From positions 161,676-225,675 of the forward strand of contig NZ_FUZE01000005.1 in the NCBI RefSeq assembly GCF_900168205.1: a stretch of DNA of 64,000 bases. Direction: 5' to 3'. Source of the stretch: Chryseobacterium balustinum (GTDB lineage Bacteria; Bacteroidota; Bacteroidia; Flavobacteriales; Weeksellaceae). Made by a program: the position numbers and the translations under genes. Shown one piece after another: positions 8,659-17,474 of this stretch. The first letter of the stretch is position 1. Each line of letters opens with the position of its first letter. Below the pieces are notes generated by a model that saw only the letters and a list, made by a program, of their open reading frames with translations, did not search any database and was not told the origin of the DNA.

Positions 8659-9435
8659 ATGGCAAATTTAACAGATATTTCAGTTGAAGAAAAATTAAGA
8701 GCTTTATATGATTTACAAATCATAGATTCAAGATTAGACGAAATCCGTAATACAAGAGGAGAATTGCCAATCGAAGTTGAAGATCTTGAAATTGAAATTG
8801 AAGGTCTTGAAACAAGAGCTGAAAAATTTCAGGCAGATATTAAAGAGCAGAATGATCAAATCAATACTAAAAATGAGGTGATCAACCATGCAAAAACACT
8901 TATTGAAAAATACAAGTCTCAACAGGATAACGTAAGAAACAATAAAGAGTTTGAAGCTTTAGGAAAAGAGATGGAATATCAGGAACTTGAAATTCAACTT
9001 TCTGAAAAAAGAATCAAAGAATTTGGAGCTAAAATTGGGCACAAAGAAGAAACTTTGAATGAGTTGACTACAAAAATCAACGATTTGAAGAATCACCTTA
9101 AATTCAAAAAAGAAGAGTTGGAAGGTCTTGTATCTGAAACTCAGAAAGAAGAAGAATATCTTCTTGAAAAATCTAAAGAATTTGCATCTAAAATCGACGA
9201 AAGATTATTAGCTTCTTACCACAGAATCAGAAAGAGCTCTTCTACAGGTTTAGCAGTTGTAGGTTTAGAAAGAGGTGCTCCAAAAGGATCATTCTTTACA
9301 ATTCCACCTCAAAAGCAAATGGAAATCGCTCAGAGAAAGAAAATCATTATTGATGAGCATTCAGGGAAAATCCTTGTAGATGACGAGTTGGTAATAGAAG
9401 AAACTGAAAAAATGAAATCTGTAATTAAATTTTAA
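8659..9435 (+). CDS. Coiled-coil protein of the C4 zinc-ribbon family, cysteines lost
   Basis: This 258-residue protein has a long charged coiled coil at about 25-185 (repeated E/K/L heptads) and a C-terminal segment matching the C4-type zinc-ribbon family (PF02591-like): GLAVVGLERGAPKGSFFTI, then PPQKQMEIAQRKKIII, then DEHSGKILVDDE. In the family consensus these positions read roughly CGGC and CxxCGR. Here all four ligand cysteines are replaced (PKGS and DEHSG), so no zinc can be held by that site. The fold is otherwise well kept. Function is unknown. It is co-transcribed with the NIF3 gene two bases upstream and ends at a strong terminator. Confidence 0.85.
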   Translation: MANLTDISVEEKLRALYDLQIIDSRLDEIRNTRGELPIEVEDLEIEIEGLETRAEKFQADIKEQNDQINTKNEVINHAKTLIEKYKSQQDNVRNNKEFEALGKEMEYQELEIQLSEKRIKEFGAKIGHKEETLNELTTKINDLKNHLKFKKEELEGLVSETQKEEEYLLEKSKEFASKIDERLLASYHRIRKSSSTGLAVVGLERGAPKGSFFTIPPQKQMEIAQRKKIIIDEHSGKILVDDELVIEETEKMKSVIKF

Positions 9436-9456
9436 TTACTTGTTTTAATGAAATAT

Positions 9457-9492
9457 AAAAGCTGTCTCAATTTTTTTGAGACAGCTTTTTTT
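9457..9492 (+). terminator. Rho-independent terminator of the NIF3 operon
   Basis: A perfect 14-bp stem AAAAGCTGTCTCAA/TTGAGACAGCTTTT with a T-rich tail. The following stretch to 9683 holds no gene; it includes a short segment (about 9582-9612) resembling dispersed CATTCCGCAGGAATC-type repeats. Confidence 0.88.
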
Positions 9493-9683
9493 ATGGCTTA
9501 TCATTGTGAACAGACTGGAAATTTGCAACGTGGTTTTGAAGTGACAAAACTCTCTTTCATAATAAATTATAATCATTCACTTTATCATTCCGCAGGAATC
9601 CAGACAATGATCTAAAATTTAAGATTTCACGCTCCATTTCATTCTGCCCTGAAGGATAGACACAACGTCTTATTATAGAACAA

Positions 9684-9709
9684 AAAAGCCGCTCCAAAAG
9701 AAACGGCTC
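9684..9709 (-). terminator. Terminator of the acyl-CoA ligase gene
   Basis: On the minus strand AGCCG ... CGGCT forms a 5-bp stem with a 12-base loop, followed by six T, just past the stop at 9718. The stem is short, so the call is moderate. Confidence 0.6.
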
Positions 9710-9717
9710 CATTTTAT

Positions 9718-11496
9718 TTAATCGTGATGTTCATACATCTTATTGTACAAATCAATAAACTTTTCTTTAATTGCTTTACGTTTAAGCTTTAAAGTAGGTG
9801 TTAAAAGCCCGGCTTCAATTCCCCAAACCTCTGGTGTCAGTTCAATCTTTTTGATTCTTTCCCAGTTTCCTAAATGTTCGTTGATGCCATCAATCTCTTT
9901 TTCAATTCTAGCTTTCAATTCAGCACTTTTAGCAATTTCTTGCGGAGTTGCACCGATGCTTAAGTTATTTCTCATTGCCCAGTTTTTAGCAAATTCAAAA
10001 TCGGGTTGTACTAATGCGGTTGGCATTTTTTCGCCATCACCAACTACCATGATTTGTTCGATAAATTTTGAAGCTTTTGCTAAATTTTCAATCGTTTGTG
10101 GAGCGATGTACTTTCCGCCTGAAGTTTTAAACATTTCTTTCTTACGGTCGGTAATTTGTAGGAAACCTTCGCTATCGATGTGTCCGATATCTCCGGTTTT
10201 GAAAAATCCGTCTTCTGTGAATGCTTCTTTGGTTTGTTCCTCGTTTTTAAAATAGCTTTTAAAAACGGAAGGTCCTTTTACAGTAATTTCACCGTCTTGC
10301 TGAATTTTTACCGTTAAATTATCCAAAGGATGGCCTACAGTTCCTACTTTCATTTTCCCGAAAGAGTTTACCGAAATTACAGGCGAGGTTTCAGTCAAGC
10401 CATATCCTTCCAAAATAGGAATTCCTGCGTTTTGGAACATTAAATTTAATCGGGTAGATAAAGCCGCCGATCCTGAAACTAAAGTGATAATCTCGCCTCC
10501 CAAGCCTTCTCTCCATTTTTTGAAAACCAGTTTGTCTGCTATAATCTCCTGCAATCCCGAAGGTTTTGAAACTTCCTTTTTCTTTTGAATTAATTGTAAA
10601 GCCCAGAAGAAGATTTTCTGTTTTAAACCACCTGCATTAGAACCGGTATTGTAAATTTTATCATATACTTTTTCTACCAAACGAGGTACAACACTCATGT
10701 AATGGGGTTTAACTTCTTTTACGTTTTCGCCCATTTTTTCGATACTTTCGGCAAAATAGATTGAGAAACCATTGTATTGGAAAAGGTAAAACAGCATTCT
10801 CTCAAAGATGTGGCAAATTGGCAAAAAACTTAAAACTCTAGTATCTTTATAATCTAAACTCTTTTTCTTTGGAATTCTTGGAATTGAACCTAAAACATTA
10901 GCGACAATATTTTCATGGGTAAGCATTACCCCTTTAGGCTTTCCTGTGGTTCCGGAAGTATAGATTAAAGTAGCTAAATCTTCAGTGTTAATTGCCTTAG
11001 AAAGATCTTCTACCTCAATTTGTGTAGAGTCATCCTCACCCAAATCTAATACTTCTTTCCAATTGGCAGCTCCGCTCACATTATCAAAAGTGAAAATACC
11101 TTGCAGACTTGATACATTGTGTTTGATCTTCATTACTTTGGCAAGCAATTCTTTATCAGAAACAAAGCAGTATTTTATTTCTGCATTATTAAAAATAAAC
11201 TCGTAGTCTTCAGGGGAAATACTTGGATAAACCGGAACAGAAACCACACCGATTTGTGAAAGCCCAAGATCCATTATTGCCCATTCTGTACGAGAATTGG
11301 TTGTGATCAATGCAATTTTATCACCAGGTTTAATGCCTAGTTTTAAAAGTCCCCTCGAAATTTTATTCCCTTGATTGACGAACTCTTGGGTAGAGGTTTT
11401 TTTCCATTCACCATGATATTTAGTAACAAACATATCGCTTTTTGGGAGATGTTCTAAAGCATAGTGAGGTATATCGAATAATCTTTTGATTGACAT
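9718..11496 (-). CDS. Long-chain fatty acid-CoA ligase (AMP-forming)
   Basis: This is a 592-residue member of the ANL superfamily, activating fatty acids to acyl-CoA through an acyl-adenylate. The AMP-binding signature TLIYTSGTTGKPKGVMLTHEN is near residue 185. The GYGLTETSP motif and the FFKTGDIGHIDSEGFLQITDRKKEMFKTSGGKY hinge/A8 region follow. Size and order match the FadD/ACSL group with the long C-terminal lid. The ATG at 11496 is chosen over an upstream TTG at 11505 because MSIKRLFDIPHYAL is a normal family start. The next gene, an acyl-CoA dehydrogenase, is divergent, and together they suit beta-oxidation or lipid remodelling. Confidence 0.93.
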   Translation of the reverse strand: MSIKRLFDIPHYALEHLPKSDMFVTKYHGEWKKTSTQEFVNQGNKISRGLLKLGIKPGDKIALITTNSRTEWAIMDLGLSQIGVVSVPVYPSISPEDYEFIFNNAEIKYCFVSDKELLAKVMKIKHNVSSLQGIFTFDNVSGAANWKEVLDLGEDDSTQIEVEDLSKAINTEDLATLIYTSGTTGKPKGVMLTHENIVANVLGSIPRIPKKKSLDYKDTRVLSFLPICHIFERMLFYLFQYNGFSIYFAESIEKMGENVKEVKPHYMSVVPRLVEKVYDKIYNTGSNAGGLKQKIFFWALQLIQKKKEVSKPSGLQEIIADKLVFKKWREGLGGEIITLVSGSAALSTRLNLMFQNAGIPILEGYGLTETSPVISVNSFGKMKVGTVGHPLDNLTVKIQQDGEITVKGPSVFKSYFKNEEQTKEAFTEDGFFKTGDIGHIDSEGFLQITDRKKEMFKTSGGKYIAPQTIENLAKASKFIEQIMVVGDGEKMPTALVQPDFEFAKNWAMRNNLSIGATPQEIAKSAELKARIEKEIDGINEHLGNWERIKKIELTPEVWGIEAGLLTPTLKLKRKAIKEKFIDLYNKMYEHHD

Positions 11497-11735
11497 AATT
11501 TTCAAATAATAGTTAGGATTTTAAATATAAGAATTTTTTTTAACTAGGGAAATAAGTTCTTATTGTTTAGAATTTAATAAAATGTATGCCATAATATTTT
11601 TAATAATTCAAATTATAATAATATCTTCTGAAAAATTACAAATCCTGCGAAAATCTTGATTAACTCCTAATTAATGAATCTGTTTTCAGATTTGCTTAAA
11701 AAGTGTAAATTAGCCACTATATAATAGAAAATTTT

Positions 11736-12875
11736 ATGGACTTTAATTTATCAGAAGAACAGCTGATGATTCAGCAGGCAGCAAGAGATTTTGCACAAAC
11801 AGAACTTCTACCCGAAGTTATCGAAAGAGACAGGGAGCAGAAGTTTCCGGCTGAGCAAGTGAAGAAAATGGGGGAGATGGGACTTTTAGGAATGATGGTT
11901 GACCCAAAATATGGTGGAGCAGGAATGGACAGCGTTTCTTACGTTTTGGCAATGGAAGAAATCGCAAAAGTTGATGCTTCTGCTGCTGTGGTAATGTCTG
12001 TAAACAACTCTCTAGTTTGTGCAGGTCTTGAAAAATTTGCTTCTGAAGAGCAAAAAGTGAAATATCTTACTCCTCTTGCAAGCGGACAGGTAATCGGAGC
12101 TTTTGCTTTATCTGAGCCTGAAGCGGGTTCTGATGCGACATCTCAACAAACTACTGCTGAAGATAAAGGAGACTACTATTTATTAAATGGTATTAAAAAC
12201 TGGATTACAAACGGTGGAACTGCATCTTATTATATCGTAATTGCACAAACTAATCCTGAGAAAAAACATAAAGGAATCAACGCTTTCATCGTTGAAAGAG
12301 GTTGGGAAGGTTTCGAAATCGGAACGAAAGAAGATAAATTAGGAATCAGAGGAAGTGATACGCATTCTTTGCTTTTCAACAACGTAAAAGTACCAAAAGA
12401 AAACAGAATTGGTGAAGACGGTTTCGGATTCAATTTCGCAATGGCTGTTTTGAACGGTGGTAGAATCGGTATCGCTTCTCAGGCTTTAGGTATTGCTTCA
12501 GGAGCTTACGAATTGGCTTTGAAGTATGCTAAAACAAGAAAGGCTTTCAAAACTGAAATTATCAATCACCAGGCGATTGCTTTCAAATTAGCAGATATGG
12601 CAACTCAGATCACCGCTGCAAGAATGCTTTGCTTTAAAGCGGCTTGTGAAAAAGATGCCGGAAAAGATATTTCTGAAAGTGGAGCAATGGCAAAATTATA
12701 CGCTTCTCAGGTTGCAATGGATACTACAATTGAAGCTGTGCAAATTCACGGTGGATACGGATATGTGAAAGAATATCACGTAGAAAGAATGATGCGTGAT
12801 GCAAAAATCACTCAGATTTATGAAGGAACTTCTGAAATCCAAAAAATTGTGATTTCTAGAAGTATTTCTAAGTAA
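11736..12875 (+). CDS. Acyl-CoA dehydrogenase
   Basis: This is a 379-residue FAD enzyme of the short/branched-chain acyl-CoA dehydrogenase family, introducing the alpha-beta double bond in acyl-CoA. Signatures: FALSEPEAGSDA at about 125-136, NGIKNWITNG near 152, the QIHGGYGYVKEYHVERMMRDAKI block near 335, and IYEGTSEIQ with the likely catalytic base Glu363. The length is normal and the start ATG directly precedes the conserved DFNLSEEQLMIQQAARDFA helix. Electrons would pass to ETF, which is not in this window. It is divergent from the acyl-CoA ligase across a 239-base AT-rich gap in which no further feature was recognised. Confidence 0.95.
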   Translation: MDFNLSEEQLMIQQAARDFAQTELLPEVIERDREQKFPAEQVKKMGEMGLLGMMVDPKYGGAGMDSVSYVLAMEEIAKVDASAAVVMSVNNSLVCAGLEKFASEEQKVKYLTPLASGQVIGAFALSEPEAGSDATSQQTTAEDKGDYYLLNGIKNWITNGGTASYYIVIAQTNPEKKHKGINAFIVERGWEGFEIGTKEDKLGIRGSDTHSLLFNNVKVPKENRIGEDGFGFNFAMAVLNGGRIGIASQALGIASGAYELALKYAKTRKAFKTEIINHQAIAFKLADMATQITAARMLCFKAACEKDAGKDISESGAMAKLYASQVAMDTTIEAVQIHGGYGYVKEYHVERMMRDAKITQIYEGTSEIQKIVISRSISK

Positions 12876-12900
12876 TTAAAAAAACATCAAACACTATCTT

Positions 12901-13266
12901 ATGAAAAAATCTTTGTGGATTACTTTAGGAGTCGTTTTATTTCTTGTAGGAGTTTTCGTCTGGTATAAGTTTTTCTTCGTTTTCGGAGAAGGCGTAAAGT
13001 CAGGATATCTCAATTACGCCATCAAAAAAGGATATGTTTTTAAAACGTATGAAGGCAAATTGATTCAGGAAGGTTTTGGAAAAGGTAAAACAGGCACAAT
13101 TACAAGCTATGAGTTTGAATTTTCTGTATCTGATCCCGAAGTTTTCAAACAACTGGAGCTCAACAGCGGTAAAAACTTTGATCTTCATTATAAAGAATAC
13201 AAAGGATCGCTTCCTTGGAGAGGAAACACAAGATATGTTGTAGATAAGATAGTCAACATGAAATAA
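12901..13266 (+). CDS. Small membrane-anchored protein, 121 aa, unknown function
   Basis: The N terminus has one hydrophobic helix (WITLGVVLFLVGVFVWYKFFF). The soluble remainder holds a conserved-looking beta-rich stretch, GYVFKTYEGKLIQEGF, then SYEFEFSVSD and LHYKEYKGSLPWRGNTRYVVDKI. I recall homologues throughout Flavobacteriia, sometimes mislabelled as 6-phosphogluconate dehydrogenase, but nothing here supports an enzyme. It starts 25 bases after the acyl-CoA dehydrogenase stop and precedes a terminator, so the two probably share a transcript. The topology suggests a cytoplasmic N terminus and a periplasmic domain. Confidence 0.8.
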   Translation: MKKSLWITLGVVLFLVGVFVWYKFFFVFGEGVKSGYLNYAIKKGYVFKTYEGKLIQEGFGKGKTGTITSYEFEFSVSDPEVFKQLELNSGKNFDLHYKEYKGSLPWRGNTRYVVDKIVNMK

Positions 13267-13268
13267 TG

Positions 13269-13300
13269 GAAAAGGCCCTCAATTGAGAGCCTTTTCTTTT
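13269..13300 (+). terminator. Rho-independent terminator
   Basis: Stem GAAAAGGC/GCCTTTTC extended by CTC/GAG with one mismatch and an AATT loop, followed by CTTTT. It ends the acyl-CoA dehydrogenase transcript and could also act on the opposite strand. Confidence 0.85.
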
Positions 13301-13406
13301 ACACCAAATCACAATATTAATAAAATTATGAGATAATAAAATTAAGAGGAAAAACTGAGACTGTATAATTTATTTTCTTAAAATTTAATTAAAATGCAAT
13401 AATAAT

Positions 13407-14321
13407 TTAGTTTGATTGGTTTTCAGATGGTTTATTGTTCTTCTTTTTGTAAAAATAGTAACCAATTCCAGCTATCACAAAAAGCGGCCAAAGCGGAAGA
13501 ATAAACAGGAAAATTGAGGTAATCACATTCCATCCGGAAGATATTGCGTCTAAAGATTTTCCGCCAAATGTTTCAGGTTTGCTTTTTGCCAGGGCAGCTT
13601 CTGAAGTTCCATAGAGGGTAATTTCCATATCACATAGCGTGTTGTTTACAAAATCCTGTCCGTTCACGTCAATTTCTTTATTTTCTACATTCCCAATATT
13701 GAAGCTTAGGTCATCCATTAGATAATCAAATTTCTGGATCGGAACTTTTACTTTCAGGTATGCAATTTTGGTATCGTTGTTATTAAGAGAAATATTTTCA
13801 CTTTTTACAGATCCGTCATATTTTTTTACCAATTCTTTCACGGTCTCTTTAGCAGTCTCAGCATCGTTTACACTAAGTTCCAAAACTCCGGTTTTCTGCA
13901 TTTTGTTCTGAGAAATTTTTTCTACTTGTTTAGGTTTGTCTTTGTAAATGATTTTTGTTTCTTTAATCACTTTCGGAGCCGGAACATTGACCACAATTTT
14001 ATGAAGAGAATCTTTCTTTTCAGTTTTTGATTCCAATTTCATATTGCTTATTTTTTCTGATAAAGAATCAACGCTTTTTGAAGTTGCCTCCATCTTTTGA
14101 ACCGCTTCGCTTTTTGTTTTCTCGAAATCTTTAATTTGGATATTTGCAGAATCAAATACAGCTTCCGCATCATGATGGATAGAATTAATTTTCTCTCCTA
14201 CAATTGTAGCGGCACTGTCTGCATTGGTGACGGCGTTTTCCAATTGAGGTTGGGTAGCTTCACCTTTCTTACACATTACAAACACGCTTGATACCGCAAT
14301 TAATACAATGAACTTTTTCAT
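13407..14321 (-). CDS. DUF4349-family membrane-anchored protein
   Basis: This is a 304-residue protein. The ATG at 14321 gives a signal peptide or lipoprotein leader (MKKFIVLIAVSSVFVMC then KKGE); the open frame runs further upstream but without a plausible leader. A helical, Asp/Lys-rich segment follows at about 25-130. The DUF4349 core is at about 135-235 (GVLELSVNDAETAKETVKEL ... YLKVKVPIQKFDYLMDDL ... DMEITLYG). A transmembrane helix (ITSIFLFILPLWPLFVIAGIGYYFY) lies near the C terminus with a short basic tail. DUF4349 proteins are envelope proteins of unknown function. The lipobox is atypical (FVMC), so lipid attachment is uncertain. It is monocistronic as far as can be seen. Confidence 0.85.
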   Translation of the reverse strand: MKKFIVLIAVSSVFVMCKKGEATQPQLENAVTNADSAATIVGEKINSIHHDAEAVFDSANIQIKDFEKTKSEAVQKMEATSKSVDSLSEKISNMKLESKTEKKDSLHKIVVNVPAPKVIKETKIIYKDKPKQVEKISQNKMQKTGVLELSVNDAETAKETVKELVKKYDGSVKSENISLNNNDTKIAYLKVKVPIQKFDYLMDDLSFNIGNVENKEIDVNGQDFVNNTLCDMEITLYGTSEAALAKSKPETFGGKSLDAISSGWNVITSIFLFILPLWPLFVIAGIGYYFYKKKNNKPSENQSN

Positions 14322-14515
14322 AAGATTATTTTTTTGTTGAAGTAAAATTAAGAGTGAAGTTCTTGTAATGCTTGTAAAAGAAATGTATGATTTTAGTAAA
14401 ATTTTATACATTTGAAAATCAGGTAATTGTAAATCTATTATAATTGTTTTACAAAGATTTTAGTTAAATGTTAAAAATGTTAAAAGAAAATTATTATTAA
14501 GAATATAATAATATT

Positions 14516-14523
14516 TAACTTTG
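14516..14523 (+). promoter_or_regulatory. -7 element TAACTTTG for the lipoprotein-protease unit
   Basis: An exact TAnnTTTG match, 18 bases before the ATG at 14542. It overlaps the TTG that would start a longer frame (14521), which argues for the ATG as the true start. No clear TTG at -33. Confidence 0.6.
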
Positions 14524-14541
14524 CTTTTTAAGACTTTCATA

Positions 14542-15045
14542 ATGAAAAGTGTTTGGGTGATGGTATTGTCGTATTTATTATTTGTTGTAGGTTTAAGTTG
14601 CAGCAATTCTGTCTTGGGTAAAAGTGATATAAAAACGGATAAGTTAATAATGATGCAGGATAATTCTGTTGGTTTTTCGGAAGAGAGAAGATTAAATAAG
14701 GATATTGATTTGAAAGAGTTTGTTATTCTTACAACCTTTAATCAAACTTTAGATATTTACAGTAAGTTAAATGATAAAAAGTTCTCACGATCTGAACCTA
14801 TACCAACGCTTTTTGATGATGAGTTTTTTATGTTATTAAAGCCACGCTTAAAGATATTTAAATATGGAGATATTGATGTCGTAAAAATTGAAAAAGAAAA
14901 ATCTGTTTTGAATGTATATTATACAGAAATAGAAAATGAAGAATATCTATTAAATAAACAAAAAGATCCGATACTGATATTGAGATTAAAAGGAGGTGTT
15001 CCTTCAAATGTTAATCTTATACCCCTTAATATAAAATTAAAATAA
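14542..15045 (+). CDS. Putative lipoprotein, unknown function
   Basis: This is a 167-residue protein I do not recognise. The N terminus KSVWVMVLSYLLFVVGLSC followed by SNSV looks like a lipoprotein signal with Cys at about residue 20, although the residue three before the Cys is Gly, which is not ideal. The mature part is charged with no clear motif. The ATG at 14542 is chosen over a TTG at 14521 because the promoter element overlaps the latter. The stop is five bases before the start of the T9SS metalloprotease gene, so the two are almost certainly co-transcribed. A helper or inhibitor of the protease is a guess from position only. Confidence 0.65.
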   Translation: MKSVWVMVLSYLLFVVGLSCSNSVLGKSDIKTDKLIMMQDNSVGFSEERRLNKDIDLKEFVILTTFNQTLDIYSKLNDKKFSRSEPIPTLFDDEFFMLLKPRLKIFKYGDIDVVKIEKEKSVLNVYYTEIENEEYLLNKQKDPILILRLKGGVPSNVNLIPLNIKLK

Positions 15046-15050
15046 AATAT

Positions 15051-17399
15051 ATGAGAAAAAAACTACTCGTTCTGAGTACTTTACTTGTGTTTTCAGCGGT
15101 GGGTTTTGCTCAGCAAAATGACTGGAAGAAGTTTGATTCCAAAATTACCAGTGAAGTGCGTGAGAATAATGCAAAAGTTACAGATTATTCTCTGTTTACT
15201 TTAAATATCAACGAAATTCAAAGTAAACTTAAAAATGTACCAGATATAGATCAACAGTCTGCTCGTAAAGGAATTTTGCTAAATTTTCCAAATCTTGCAG
15301 GGAGTTTTGATACTTATGAAATTTTTGAATCATCGACAATGCATCCGGATCTTCAGAGTAGATATTCTGAAGTAAAATCTTATGTTGGATTTAAAAAAGG
15401 CGATAAATCATCAAGTTTAAGATTCACTATTGATCCTTATTTTGGTTTCAATGGGATGATTAGAAATAATGAAGGTATTTATTATATTGATTCTTACACA
15501 AAAGACAATCAAGTCTACAAATTATATGATAGAAAAAAAGCATCATCCCTTAATCAATTTGAATGTCTTTTCAATGGAGACAGTGAAATAAAAGAAGTGA
15601 CTGCCACTGCTCAAAAGACGGTTATTGATGGGCTTAAAAGAAAATACAGACTTGCCATTACTACAACTACAGAATATACAGCATATATTGCAGGGCAAGC
15701 AGGTGTAGGTGCTGGAACTGATGCTCAGAAAAAAGCTGCGGTACTTGCTGCTGTCAATTTAGTAGTGACTCGTCTTAATGAGGTTTTTGAAAGAGATATG
15801 TCTATAAGGCTACAATTAATAGCTAATACAGATACTTTATTCTTTATTGCTACCGATACGTTTGATACTCTTGATGCTTCTCAAATGTTAAGTCAGAATA
15901 TTACGGTAACGAACAATGCTATTGGTCTTGCTAATTATGATATAGGGCATTTATTTTTCAGAGCAACTGCGGGTAACGATAACGGTTTGGCCGCAACACC
16001 TTCTGTCTGTGGGAATAGTAAAGCAGGTGGGGTAACAGGTTCAGCAAATCCTGTAGGAGACCCTTTCGTAATCGATTTTGTTGCTCACGAAATGGGGCAT
16101 CAATTTGGAGCTAAGCATACTCAAAATAATGGTTGTAATAGAAATGGTCCTACGTCTATAGAACCCGGAAGCGCAAGCACTATTATGGGATATGCAGGAA
16201 TTTGTGCTCCAAATGTTCAAGCTAATAGTGATGCTTATTACCACGCAGTTAGCATAAGAGAAATGTATACAACGCTTACAGGTACAGGATCACCTTCTAC
16301 TTGTGGCGAAAAGACACCGATAAATAATGCAGAGCCAATTGCTAATGCAGGTTTAGATAGAAGCATTCCTAAGAGCACACCATTTATGTTAACAGCTTCG
16401 GCTACAGATGCTAATAATGATGCACTTACTTATACGTGGGAACAAATAGATCCAGGAGCGGTAGCTGCTACAACACCACCATCTTCTACTCTTGCAGTGG
16501 GTCCATTATTTAGATCTATTAGCCCAACGGCAGCGAATTATAGGTATTTTCCAAAATTACCTGTCATTGTAACTCCATCTACAGTAAGTACTTGGGAAGT
16601 TCTTCCTTCTGTTGCAAGAGACCTTAATTTTTCGGTATTGGTAAGAGATAATAATGCATTAGGAGGACAAACTGGACGTGATGATGTGAAGCTTACTGTA
16701 GTAAATACTGCGGGGCCTTTCGTGGTTACTTCTCAAAACACAGCAGGAGTAGTTTGGACTGAAGGACAATCTCAAACCATTACTTGGAATATCGCCAACA
16801 CCACTGCTGCGCCAGTAAGTACACCTAATGTAAGTATTTTATTGTCAACTGATGGAGGAGTAACTTTCCCTCACATATTAGTTGCCAGTACACCCAATGA
16901 TGGAAGCCATACTATCACTATCCCAGGAGGGTTAGGAAATAGTACCACTGCGAGAATCATGGTGAAAGCAGTAGAAAATGTATTTTTGAATGTAAATTCT
17001 CAAAACTTTACAGTGAGTTCTTCTGCTGTTGTAATACCACCTAATCCAGGAACCCCAGGAACTCCAGGAACACCTGGAACACCTGGTACTCCAGGAACTC
17101 CAGGAGCGGCACCTTCTCCTATTTACACTGGTTTAATGATTTATCCTATTCCTTCAAGCGATGGTAATGTTTATATTAAACTAGATTTTCCTAAATTAAC
17201 ACCTCTTGCTCCATACGCATTCAGCTATACAATCTATGCGATGGATGGAAAGCTTGTTATTCCTAAAAGGAATCGTCTATTCTTTTCAGATCATTTGGAG
17301 AAAATTGATTTAACGAGTGTACCAAGCGGAACTTACATGATTGAAGTTCAGTTGGAAGGCGAAAGAATCGTTAAAAAATTACTAATGCTAAATAAATAA
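15051..17399 (+). CDS. Secreted reprolysin-type zinc metalloprotease with T9SS domain
   Basis: This is a 782-residue secreted protease. A signal peptide ends at VGFA near residue 20. A propeptide-like region runs to about 190 and the metzincin catalytic domain covers about 195-420. The zinc motif HEMGHQFGAKH gives ligands His346, His350 and His356, with a Met-turn at IMGYAG. Two PKD/Ig-like segments follow (about 425-555 and 560-660). A (PGT)n linker at about 665-686 joins a T9SS type A sorting domain (YPIPSSDGNVYIKL ... GTYMIEVQLEGERIVKKLLMLNK). It likely digests extracellular protein. The upstream lipoprotein gene is in the same unit and a strong terminator follows. Confidence 0.93.
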   Translation: MRKKLLVLSTLLVFSAVGFAQQNDWKKFDSKITSEVRENNAKVTDYSLFTLNINEIQSKLKNVPDIDQQSARKGILLNFPNLAGSFDTYEIFESSTMHPDLQSRYSEVKSYVGFKKGDKSSSLRFTIDPYFGFNGMIRNNEGIYYIDSYTKDNQVYKLYDRKKASSLNQFECLFNGDSEIKEVTATAQKTVIDGLKRKYRLAITTTTEYTAYIAGQAGVGAGTDAQKKAAVLAAVNLVVTRLNEVFERDMSIRLQLIANTDTLFFIATDTFDTLDASQMLSQNITVTNNAIGLANYDIGHLFFRATAGNDNGLAATPSVCGNSKAGGVTGSANPVGDPFVIDFVAHEMGHQFGAKHTQNNGCNRNGPTSIEPGSASTIMGYAGICAPNVQANSDAYYHAVSIREMYTTLTGTGSPSTCGEKTPINNAEPIANAGLDRSIPKSTPFMLTASATDANNDALTYTWEQIDPGAVAATTPPSSTLAVGPLFRSISPTAANYRYFPKLPVIVTPSTVSTWEVLPSVARDLNFSVLVRDNNALGGQTGRDDVKLTVVNTAGPFVVTSQNTAGVVWTEGQSQTITWNIANTTAAPVSTPNVSILLSTDGGVTFPHILVASTPNDGSHTITIPGGLGNSTTARIMVKAVENVFLNVNSQNFTVSSSAVVIPPNPGTPGTPGTPGTPGTPGTPGAAPSPIYTGLMIYPIPSSDGNVYIKLDFPKLTPLAPYAFSYTIYAMDGKLVIPKRNRLFFSDHLEKIDLTSVPSGTYMIEVQLEGERIVKKLLMLNK
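17046..17108 (+). repeat. 9-bp tandem repeat encoding a Pro-Gly-Thr linker
   Basis: Seven tandem 9-base units of the form CCAGGAACN encode PGT repeats ending in PGA, lying between the Ig-like region and the sorting domain of the metalloprotease. The unit is in frame, so copy-number changes would alter linker length without breaking the gene. Confidence 0.85.
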
Positions 17400-17420
17400 T
17401 CAATAAATATTTAAAATAAG

Positions 17421-17454
17421 AAACCCGTTAAGTTGCTAAACTTAACGGGTTTTT
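17421..17454 (+). terminator. Strong bidirectional terminator between protease gene and prfC
   Basis: A perfect 14-bp stem AAACCCGTTAAGTT/AACTTAACGGGTTT with loop GCTA and T runs on both strands. It sits in the convergent gap and can serve both genes. Confidence 0.92.
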
Positions 17455-17474
17455 ATATCGTATTAACTTCTTAT

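Noticed and set aside
9493..9717. tRNA or small RNA gene in the gap
   Set aside because: No cloverleaf, promoter or conserved structure was found; only a terminator and a repeat-like fragment.
9743..10255. 170-codon open frame on the plus strand
   Set aside because: It is antisense to the acyl-CoA ligase and has no family signature; an effect of codon composition.
17046..17108. CRISPR or collagen gene
   Set aside because: The 9-base units are an in-frame linker of a protease; the PGT repeat is too short for a collagen-like domain.
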